DNA from: GWB2-37-7 sp049684915
Lineage (GTDB): Bacteria > Bacillota > Clostridia > Lutisporales > Lutisporaceae
Length of the DNA stretch: 27,917 nt
Assembly: GCA_049684915.1 (NCBI GenBank)
Contig: JBAVGO010000131.1
Coordinates: forward strand, 1 to 27,917
Reading direction: 5' to 3'
Shown piece after piece: positions 14,972 to 23,400 of this stretch. Position 1 is the first letter of the stretch. Every line of letters begins with the position of its first letter. A model generated the notes under the pieces. It did no database searches. It was not told the origin of the DNA and saw nothing but the letters and a program-made list of their open reading frames with translations. Made by a program: the position numbers and the translations under genes.

Positions 14972-15197
14972 ATACATATTTCTTATGATTGCTATGTTTA
15001 CACTTTTTCTCAATATACTTTTAACATATTATTTAATACGAAATAAAACTACCAGATGTAATAGCTATACAAGAAATAGAGAAGTAGTCAGCTTTGATTT
15101 GTCATATAATGAACTAAATAGGGAAGAAGCTGAAGCTACAACTGTTTTAGATACTGAAGTGATAACAGAAAGTAATAAAGAATTACAGGGGATATAA
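14964..15197 (+). CDS. Small single-span membrane protein with EATTVL motif
   Basis: 77 residues with no recognised family. An N-terminal membrane helix (about 4-25) is followed by a polar, acidic tail. The tail carries EATTVLDTE (57-65), similar to the ETSVL in the FHA protein just upstream and to GarA-type phosphorylation motifs, which makes it a candidate kinase substrate and FHA ligand. GGGAGA (14950-14955) precedes ATG 14964. It overlaps the FHA gene by 8 nt and ends 2 nt before the kinase gene, so the three are almost certainly translated together. The function is inferred only from context. Confidence 0.7.
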   Translation: MIKYIFLMIAMFTLFLNILLTYYLIRNKTTRCNSYTRNREVVSFDLSYNELNREEAEATTVLDTEVITESNKELQGI

Positions 15198-15199
15198 GA

Positions 15200-16069
15200 G
15201 TGGAAGGTAAGCTATTAAAAAGTAAATATAGAATAGAAAGAAGAATTGCAAAAGGAGGTATGAGCACTGTTTATCTATGTACAAATATCGAGCTGGGCAA
15301 TAAATGGATAGCAAAGGAAATTGAAAAGAAATATTCTAATTATATTTATGAAGAAGAAATACTAAAGCGACTTTATCATATTAGCTTGCCTAAAATAGTA
15401 GATATATGCCGAGATGAAACAGGAATATTCATTATTGAAAGCTATATAGAAGGAATATCTTTATTGAAGTTAATGACAAACATTGGAGGTTTAGAGTTAG
15501 ACAAGGTAATTGACTATTCATTGCAGCTGTGTGAGGTGCTGACGTATTTGCACAATATGAAGCCTAAACCTATAATACATAAAGACTTAAAGCCGTCTAA
15601 CATAATTGTTACCGAGGGGGACAAGCTTGTATTAGTTGATTTTGGTATAGCAGAGGAGCAAGGAGGTGACCTGATGGGATTAAGGGCAGGAACAAATGCT
15701 TATGCTCCGCCTGAGCAGCTTGCAAATAGTGGTATATGTGATACCAGAGGGGATATTTATAGTTATGGTATTATCTTAATTCAATTGGTTACAGGAGAAT
15801 TAATAGGACGGACATATGGAGCAAAAGAGTTGAGTATATCTAATATCCATAAGAAATTATTAGATATAGGAGAAAAATGTACAGCTTTTCTCCCTGAGGA
15901 TAGATATCAGAAGGTTGAGGAAATAAGAGAAAACTTGATTGAAGCAAGAGACAGATTGATTGCAGCCAAAGAAAGCAAGAAGATTAAACAAAAGTTGGCT
16001 ATGATATTTATAGTAATATTATCCCTTCTTAGTTATATACTTTCAATAATTGGAATAATAGTTTTTTAG
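15200..16069 (+). CDS. Membrane-anchored Hanks-type Ser/Thr protein kinase
   Basis: 289 residues. The kinase domain (about 8-255) has a glycine loop AKGGMSTVYL (17-26), the ATP-binding lysine in WIAKE (K39), a helix C Glu in EEEILKRL, the catalytic loop HKDLKPSN with D129 and N134, DFG at 147-149, and APPEQ at 169-173. All catalytic residues are present. The usual HRD Arg is Lys, so it may not need activation-loop phosphorylation. One C-terminal membrane helix (about 266-288) anchors it, and there are no PASTA repeats outside, unlike PrkC. GTG 15200 has AGGGGA 7 nt upstream. Lying at the end of the Tad operon beside an FHA protein, it probably controls the pilus by phosphorylation. Confidence 0.92.
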   Translation: MEGKLLKSKYRIERRIAKGGMSTVYLCTNIELGNKWIAKEIEKKYSNYIYEEEILKRLYHISLPKIVDICRDETGIFIIESYIEGISLLKLMTNIGGLELDKVIDYSLQLCEVLTYLHNMKPKPIIHKDLKPSNIIVTEGDKLVLVDFGIAEEQGGDLMGLRAGTNAYAPPEQLANSGICDTRGDIYSYGIILIQLVTGELIGRTYGAKELSISNIHKKLLDIGEKCTAFLPEDRYQKVEEIRENLIEARDRLIAAKESKKIKQKLAMIFIVILSLLSYILSIIGIIVF

Positions 16070-16071
16070 GG

Positions 16072-16101
16072 GATGGTCTTGCATAGACTGTCTTTTATTT
16101 T
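16072..16101 (+). terminator. Terminator at end of the Tad locus
   Basis: GATGGTCT (16072-16079) pairs with AGACTGTC (16085-16092) with two wobble pairs and a 5-nt loop, followed by TTTTATTTT. It starts 2 nt after the kinase stop and closes the pilus operon. Confidence 0.8.
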
Positions 16102-16168
16102 GTATAATTACTGAAACTAGTGTTAATACAAAATTTATAATATTATGGTAAACAATATTATAAAAAAC

Positions 16169-16197
16169 TTGACAGTGATTATGTGTTGTGTTAGCAT
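16169..16197 (+). promoter_or_regulatory. Promoter of rpoB-rpoC
   Basis: A perfect -35 TTGACA (16169-16174) and a -10 TAGCAT (16192-16197) with 17-nt spacing and the extended TGT just before the -10. It gives rpoBC their own promoter after the pilus terminator, with a start near 16204. Confidence 0.75.
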
Positions 16198-16203
16198 TAT
16201 ATA

Positions 16204-16450
16204 TTGCATTGTAGTAACTAATTTTACAAATTATGCTAGGGTACTGTATATAATAACTTAATATGGCAATATTAAAAGTATGTATGCTTTTAATTTATAA
16301 CACCAAGAGCAATAAACAAAATTTTGATTCATCAGTATTGTTTGTAGGTTAGGAAAGTGCTATACATTTTTTTTACAAGCATGGCACTTTAAAAAGGTTT
16401 TTTTGCTTTTGGCTATTTTACTTTATTTAAACTAAGGGGTGAGTGACTTT
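16204..16450 (+). promoter_or_regulatory. Long 5' leader of rpoB with hairpins
   Basis: About 247 nt without a gene. ATTAAAAG (16271-16278) pairs with CTTTTAAT (16287-16294). A longer stem AAAGTGCTAT (16354-16363) / ATGGCACTTT (16381-16390, one G-U) has a 17-nt T-rich loop, and TTTTTTT (16398-16404) follows 7 nt later, so it resembles an imperfect attenuator. AAGGGG before ATG 16451 is the ribosome binding site. I recognise no known riboswitch or protein leader in it. Confidence 0.5.
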
Positions 16451-19400
16451 ATGGTACATCCAATCTCTGTTGGCAAAACTCATAGGATGAGCTACTCGAG
16501 CATTGATGAAGTAATGGATATGCCAAATCTTATCGAGGTCCAGAAGAACTCATATAAATGGTTCTTAGAAGAGGGCTTGCGAGAAGTATTCAATGATGTA
16601 TCTCCAATTCAAGATTACACAGGCAATCTGATACTCGAATTTGTTGACTATTCATTAGACGGAAAACCCAAGTATATTGAAGAAGAGTGCAAGGAAAGAG
16701 ACGTAACATACTCTTCTCCACTAAAGGTCAAAATTAGACTTATTAACAAAGGCACCAACGAAGTGAAAGAGCAAGAAGTGTTTATGGGTGATTTTCCTCT
16801 TATGACAGTAAATGGCACATTCATAATTAACGGAGCGGAAAGAGTAATAGTAAGCCAACTTGTAAGATCACCAGGTGTATACTATTCCGAAACAATAGAC
16901 AAGACTGGAAAGCAGCTTTATTCAGCTACAGTTATACCAAATAGAGGTGCATGGCTTGAGTATGAAACTGATTCCAACGATATCCTTTGGGTAAGAATTG
17001 ACAGAACAAGAAAGGTACCAATAACAGTACTTTTAAGAGCTCTAGGATTTAGCACAGATGAAATGATTGAAAATAAACTAGGCGATGATGAAAGAATTAA
17101 AGCAACTCTTCAAAAGGATAATACCAAGAATGAAGAAGAAGCTTTGATTGAAATCTACAGAAGATTAAGACCCGGTGAGCCTCCTACAGTTGAAAGTGCA
17201 AAATCACTGTTGGATGTATTGTTCTTCGATGAGAAGAGATACGACATGGCTAAGGTTGGAAGATACAAGTTTAACAAAAAGCTTTGCTTAAGTGCTAGAC
17301 TTGCAAACCAAAAAGTTGCCGAGGATATAATTGATCCTAGAACTGGTGAAACCTTAGCAGAAGCTAATGAGAAGATCACTAGGGAAAAGGCTGTTAGAAT
17401 CCAGAATGCTGGCTTTAATGAAGTCAATGTTCTTATTGAAGGCAGGAGCGTAAAAGTAATTGGTAACAACACAGTTAATATAAATGAATATGTTCCCTTT
17501 GATATTTCAGATTTGAGCATAAAAGAATTAGTCAGTTTAAGTGTTATTAAAGAGATACTGAGTAAATTCGACTCAGAGGCGGATATTAAGGAAGAAATCA
17601 AAACTAGGATTAACGATCTTATTCCAAAACATATAGTTATTGATGATATGGTTGCGTCAATAAGCTATAATATAAATTTGTCCTACTTAATAGGACATAC
17701 AGATGATATTGACCATCTTGGCAATAGAAGAATTAGATCTGTAGGTGAACTATTACAGAATCAATTTAGAATAGGCCTGTCAAGAATGGAAAGAGTAGTC
17801 AAGGAAAGAATGACTATACAAGATATTGATGTGGTAACGCCACAGCAATTAGTTAATATTAGACCTGTTGCAGCGGCCATAAAAGAATTCTTTGGCAGCA
17901 GCCAGCTGTCACAGTTTATGGATCAGCCAAACCCATTAGCGGAGCTTACTCATAAGAGAAGACTTTCTGCACTGGGACCTGGTGGACTTTCAAGAGAGAG
18001 AGCGGGCTTTGAGGTTAGAGACGTTCACCACTCTCACTACGGCAGAATGTGCCCCATAGAAACGCCTGAAGGACCAAACATTGGTCTTATAGGTTCTTTG
18101 AGTACATATGCAAGAATAAATGAATATGGTTTTATTGAAGCACCTTATAGAAAAGTTATTACAAAAGAAAATGGTGAAAAGCTGGTTTCTGAAGAGATAG
18201 TATATCTAACTGCGGATGTAGAGGATGAATTTGTAGTTGCACAAGCAAATGAGCCTCTAGATGAAGAAGGAAGGTTTATTGACAAGAGAGTAACAGCAAG
18301 AGCTAGACACGAAATTGTTATAGTGCCAAACGCAGAGGTTGAATACATGGACGTGTCACCAAAACAGGTTGTATCGGTTGCAACATCCATGATTCCATTC
18401 CTAGAGAATGACGACGCAAATAGAGCCTTAATGGGTTCAAACATGCAACGTCAAGCTGTTCCGCTAGTAAATCCGGATTCTCCAATTATTGGAACAGGCA
18501 TGGAATATAAAGCAGCTAAAGATTCTGGCGTTATTGTGCTGGCTAAAAATGACGGTATAATAGAAAAGGCTACTGCTTTAGAGATTGTGGTTAAGACTCA
18601 AACAGGCGAGAGAGAAAGACATAAGCTTTTGAAATTCTTAAGATCCAATCAAGGTACTTGTATAAATCAAAAGCCGGTTGTTAGACGAGGCGAAGTAGTT
18701 AAAAAGGGTGACATATTAGCTGATGGACCTTCAACAGATCTAGGAGAAATTAGTCTCGGAAGAAACATTCTTATAGGCTTTATGACTTGGGAAGGTTACA
18801 ACTACGAGGATGCGATTTTAATAAGTGAAAAGCTGGTTAAGGAAGATGTATTTACATCTATCCATATAGAAGAATATGAAGCAGAAGCAAGAGATACAAA
18901 GCTTGGACCTGAAGAAATTACAAGAGATATACCAAATGTTGGCGAAGATGCTCTAAAGGATTTAGATGAAAGAGGCGTTATAAGAATAGGAGCAGAAGTT
19001 AGAGCCGGAGACATATTGGTTGGTAAGGTAACTCCAAAAGGAGAGACAGAGCTTACAGCAGAAGAAAGACTACTACGAGCAATATTCGGTGAAAAGGCCA
19101 GAGAGGTAAGAGATACATCGCTAAGAGTTCCTCATGGTGAATCTGGAAGAATTGTTGACGTAAAGGTATTTACACGAGAAAACGGTGATGAATTGCCTCC
19201 AGGAGTAAATCAGCTGATAAGATGCTATATAGCTCAAAAAAGAAAAATATCAGTTGGCGACAAGATGGCAGGTCGCCATGGGAACAAGGGTGTTATTTCC
19301 AGAGTGCTTCCAGAAGAAGATATGCCATTTATGCCAAATGGTGTTCCATTGGAAATAGTACTTAACCCGCTAGGTGTTCCATCTCGTATGAATATAGGTC

Positions 19401-20422
19401 AAGTGCTTGAAGTACACCTTGGATTAGCTGCAAAGGCTTTAGGCTGGAAGATAGCTACCCCAGTATTTGATGGTGCGAACGAAGATACTATAATGGAGAC
19501 TATTGAGTCAGCTAATAAATATCTTCAAGTAAACAAGAACTTGAAGATAGCTAGAGAAAAGCTGATGACTGAAAGCACAGAAGGTATTGAGGAAAACCTG
19601 GCAATTGTCAATGAATTTATCAAAGATAAGGTTTTCAAGGTTGACAGTAAACTGGTAAAGATTAAAGAAAAGATAAAGTCCTCAGATTTAAGTAATATTG
19701 AGGCATTGGAATCAATAATTGAAATGTTTGCTAAAACACCAATTGATGAGGTGGAACTTAATCCGACAGGGAAAATACAACTAAGAGATGGACGTAGCGG
19801 TGAGTACTTTGACAATAGAGTTACAGTAGGCTACATGTACATTTTGAAGCTTTTACACCTTGTTGATGATAAGATTCATGCGAGATCTACTGGACCATAC
19901 TCCTTGGTTACACAACAACCACTTGGAGGTAAGGCACAGTTTGGAGGACAAAGATTCGGTGAAATGGAAGTTTGGGCATTGGAGGCATATGGAGCTGCAC
20001 ATACTCTTCAAGAGATACTGACTGTTAAGTCAGACGATGTTGTAGGTAGAGTGAAAACCTATGAATCTATAGTAAAGGGCGAAAATATACCAGAACCAGG
20101 AGTTCCGGAGTCCTTTAAGGTATTGATTAAAGAACTTCAAAGTTTAGCTTTGGATGTTAAGGTATTAAGTGAAGAAAACCAAGAAATAGCTATAAAAGAA
20201 TCAATTGAAGATGATGTAGAAGATCTAGGTGCTGAAATTGAAAACAGAGAAGATATGGACTTCACAAGCTTACCGTATAAAGGTGAACAACAATTAGAAG
20301 AAGTATTAGTAGAAGACGTGGAAGAAACAGAAGAATTTGAAGATTTTGAAGGCGAATTAGAGTTTGACGAGATACTGTTACCTAAAGAAGAAGAAGAAAA
20401 CTTTGAAGAAGACGAATTTTAA
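16451..20422 (+). CDS. rpoB: RNA polymerase beta subunit
   Basis: 1323 residues, longer than the roughly 1180-1250 usual in Firmicutes. The rifampicin-binding cluster starts at G482 (GSSQLSQFMDQPNP) and continues to THKRRLSALGPGG; D491, H501 and S506 are the sensitive-type residues. The GDKMAGRHGNKG motif and GPYSLVTQQPLGGKAQFGGQRFGEMEVWALEAYGA region are intact. Two departures are visible: an 84-residue insertion (about 1023-1106) between IATPVFDGAN...ESAN and GKIQLRDGRSG, and an 84-residue tail (1240-1323) with 38 Asp/Glu. The start is ATG 16451 (MVHPIS), the family start; GTG 16439 in frame overlaps the ribosome binding site. rpoC follows after 36 nt. The subunit forms the catalytic core with RpoC. 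Confidence 0.97.
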   Translation: MVHPISVGKTHRMSYSSIDEVMDMPNLIEVQKNSYKWFLEEGLREVFNDVSPIQDYTGNLILEFVDYSLDGKPKYIEEECKERDVTYSSPLKVKIRLINKGTNEVKEQEVFMGDFPLMTVNGTFIINGAERVIVSQLVRSPGVYYSETIDKTGKQLYSATVIPNRGAWLEYETDSNDILWVRIDRTRKVPITVLLRALGFSTDEMIENKLGDDERIKATLQKDNTKNEEEALIEIYRRLRPGEPPTVESAKSLLDVLFFDEKRYDMAKVGRYKFNKKLCLSARLANQKVAEDIIDPRTGETLAEANEKITREKAVRIQNAGFNEVNVLIEGRSVKVIGNNTVNINEYVPFDISDLSIKELVSLSVIKEILSKFDSEADIKEEIKTRINDLIPKHIVIDDMVASISYNINLSYLIGHTDDIDHLGNRRIRSVGELLQNQFRIGLSRMERVVKERMTIQDIDVVTPQQLVNIRPVAAAIKEFFGSSQLSQFMDQPNPLAELTHKRRLSALGPGGLSRERAGFEVRDVHHSHYGRMCPIETPEGPNIGLIGSLSTYARINEYGFIEAPYRKVITKENGEKLVSEEIVYLTADVEDEFVVAQANEPLDEEGRFIDKRVTARARHEIVIVPNAEVEYMDVSPKQVVSVATSMIPFLENDDANRALMGSNMQRQAVPLVNPDSPIIGTGMEYKAAKDSGVIVLAKNDGIIEKATALEIVVKTQTGERERHKLLKFLRSNQGTCINQKPVVRRGEVVKKGDILADGPSTDLGEISLGRNILIGFMTWEGYNYEDAILISEKLVKEDVFTSIHIEEYEAEARDTKLGPEEITRDIPNVGEDALKDLDERGVIRIGAEVRAGDILVGKVTPKGETELTAEERLLRAIFGEKAREVRDTSLRVPHGESGRIVDVKVFTRENGDELPPGVNQLIRCYIAQKRKISVGDKMAGRHGNKGVISRVLPEEDMPFMPNGVPLEIVLNPLGVPSRMNIGQVLEVHLGLAAKALGWKIATPVFDGANEDTIMETIESANKYLQVNKNLKIAREKLMTESTEGIEENLAIVNEFIKDKVFKVDSKLVKIKEKIKSSDLSNIEALESIIEMFAKTPIDEVELNPTGKIQLRDGRSGEYFDNRVTVGYMYILKLLHLVDDKIHARSTGPYSLVTQQPLGGKAQFGGQRFGEMEVWALEAYGAAHTLQEILTVKSDDVVGRVKTYESIVKGENIPEPGVPESFKVLIKELQSLALDVKVLSEENQEIAIKESIEDDVEDLGAEIENREDMDFTSLPYKGEQQLEEVLVEDVEETEEFEDFEGELEFDEILLPKEEEENFEEDEF

Positions 20423-20441
20423 TCATAAATAATTAAAGATG

Positions 20442-20461
20442 AAGGGAGAGATAACTCCTTG
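20442..20461 (+). promoter_or_regulatory. Hairpin covering the rpoC ribosome binding site and TTG start
   Basis: AGGGAG (20443-20448) pairs with CTCCTT (20455-20460, one G-U) around AGATAA. The left arm is the Shine-Dalgarno and the right arm runs into the TTG start at 20459. Together with the weak start codon this would limit independent initiation and favour coupling to ribosomes finishing rpoB at 20422. Confidence 0.5.
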
Positions 20462-23400
20462 TTTGAATTAAATAATTTTGAAGCTCTAAAGATAGGATTG
20501 GCGTCTCCAGAGAAAATCAGAGAGTGGTCAAAGGGTGAGGTTAAAAAGCCCGAAACAATAAACTATAGGACCTTGAAGCCTGAAAAGGAAGGTCTATTCT
20601 GTGAAAAAATATTTGGACCTACAAAGGATTGGGAGTGTCATTGCGGTAAGTACAAGCGTATCAGATACAAAGGTATAGTTTGTGATCGTTGTGGCGTTGA
20701 GGTAACAAAAGCTAAGGTTAGAAGAGAAAGAATGGGGCATATAGAACTTGCTGCCCCTGTCTCTCATATTTGGTATTTCAAGGGTATACCAAGTAGAATG
20801 GGCTTGATATTGGATATGTCACCAAGGGCTCTAGAAAAAGTACTATATTTTGCTTCTTACATAGTAATTGATCCCGGTGATACACCACTATCAAAGAGGC
20901 AAATGCTTACTGATAAGGAATACAGAGAAAATATAGAAAAGTACGGTAGTAGATTTAGAGCCGGTATGGGAGCTGAAGCAGTTAAGGAACTTCTTGTTGA
21001 ACTTGACTTAGAATCTCTAACAAAGGAATTAAGAGTTGAGCTTAAGGATAGTACAGGACAGAAGAGACTTAGAACAGTTAGAAGACTGGAAGTTGTTGAG
21101 GCCTTCAGAAAATCGGGCAACCTGCCTGAGTGGATGATTCTAGACGTAGTTCCAGTAATTCCGCCGGATTTAAGACCTATGGTTCAGTTGGATGGTGGAA
21201 GATTTGCCACCTCTGATCTAAATGACCTTTATAGAAGAGTTATTAACAGAAATAATAGACTAAAGAGACTACTTGATCTTGGAGCACCTGATATAATTGT
21301 CAGAAATGAAAAGAGAATGCTTCAAGAAGCAGTTGATTCATTGATTGATAACGGCAGAAGAGGTAGACCTGTAACAGGCCCTGGAAATAGACCGCTTAAG
21401 TCCTTAAGTGATATGCTTAAGGGTAAGCAGGGTAGATTTAGACAAAATCTGCTTGGTAAGCGTGTTGATTACTCTGGACGTTCTGTTATTGTTGTTGGAC
21501 CGGAGCTTAAGCTCTTCCAATGCGGTTTGCCCCATGAAATGGCACTTGAGCTATTTAAGCCTTTTGTAATGAAGAGGCTTGTTAATGATGGACTTGCACA
21601 TAATATAAAAAGTGCAAAAAGAATGGTAGAAAGAGTAAAGCCCGAAGTATGGGACGTTCTAGAAGAGGTTATATCAGAACATCCAGTATTATTAAACCGT
21701 GCACCGACTCTACATAGACTTGGAATTCAAGCCTTTGAACCTATTTTGGTTCAAGGAAGAGCCCTAAAGATACATCCATTAGTATGTACTGCATACAACG
21801 CAGACTTTGACGGAGACCAAATGGCGGTTCACGTTCCATTGTCAGTAGAAGCTCAAGCTGAAGCAAGATTCCTCATGCTGTCAGCAAACAACATTTTGGC
21901 TCCAAAGGATGGAAAACCTGTTGTGAGTCCTACACAGGACATGGTTATGGGGATATACTATCTTACTATTCATGTGACTGGAGAAAAGGGTGAAGGAAAG
22001 ATATATTCGAGCATTGATGAAATGCAAATGGCATACGATGTTGGGGAAGTATCACTTCATTCAATGGTAAGGGTAAGACTTACAAGAGAATTCAATGGTG
22101 TTAAGAAGTATAAACTAATTGAAAATACTGTAGGAAGGCTCATATTCAATGAATCAATCCCTCAGGATTTAGGTTTTGTAAAGAGAGATACAGAAGACAG
22201 TCTATTCGAACTTGAGGTTGATCCTAAGGATAAGGATGGCAATTTAATGCCTATAGACAAGAAGATTTTGGGCAAGATTGTCGATAAGTGCTTTAGAACC
22301 CATGGAAATACAAAGACTGCTATAGTTCTTGATGAGATAAAGACATTGGGCTTCCACTACTCAACGAAGGGTGCTATTACAATAAGCGTAAAAGACATGG
22401 TAATTCCAAAAGCTAAGAAAGAGCTTTTATCCAGTGCAGACGAAAAAGTCGATAAGATAGAGAAAATGTATAGAAGAGGACTTATATCAAACGAAGAAAG
22501 ATATGAGCAAGTAATAGAAACCTGGAAAACTACTACAGATAAGGTAACAGAAGCCTTGATGACAAACTTGGATAGATTAAATCCTGTTTACTTGATGGCT
22601 ACATCTGGTGCCAGAGGAAGTATAAACCAAATGAGACAGCTGGCGGGTATGAGAGGTCTTATGGCTGATACCTCAGGTAGAATCATCGAGATTCCTATAA
22701 AGGCAAACTTCCGTGAAGGACTTGACGTTTTGGAATTCTTTACATCTACTCACGGTGCTAGAAAGGGACTTGCAGATACAGCACTTCGTACAGCAGACTC
22801 AGGTTATTTGACTAGACGTCTTGTTGATGTCAGTCAGGATGTTATCATAAGAGAAGATGACTGTGGTACAGAAACAGGCTTAATGGTTGTTGAAATAAAA
22901 GACGGAAACGAAGTAATAGAAAAATTAGTGGATAGATTAGATGGAAGATATGCAATGGCTGATATAATTCATCCTACAACCGGAGAAGTAATGGTTGGCA
23001 AAAATGTATTGATTTCTGAAGATATGTCCTACAAAATAATCGAAGCAGGTATAAAGAAGGTTTATATAAGAACAGTATTAACATGCCGTTCAAGATACGG
23101 AGTATGTGCAAAGTGCTACGGCGTAAACTTGGCAACAGGTGAACCGATTAATGCTGGGGAAGCTGTTGGTATTATTGCTGCACAATCCATAGGTGAGCCT
23201 GGTACTCAGCTAACAATGAGAACCTTCCACACAGGTGGAGTTGCCGGCGATGATATTACACAAGGTTTACCTAGAGTTGAAGAGCTATTTGAAGCAAGAA
23301 AGCCAAAAGGCTTGGCTATAATATCCGAAATTGCAGGTAATGTTAAGTTAGTAGATCAAAGAAAGAAGAAGGATATAGTTGTAACAAGTGATGATGGTGA

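Noticed and set aside
3728..16110. Mobile-element origin of the pilus block
   Set aside because: No transposase, integrase, tRNA target, inverted termini or direct repeats were found at either edge.
17894..17985. Rifampicin-resistance changes in RpoB
   Set aside because: D491, H501 and S506 and their neighbours are the sensitive-type residues.
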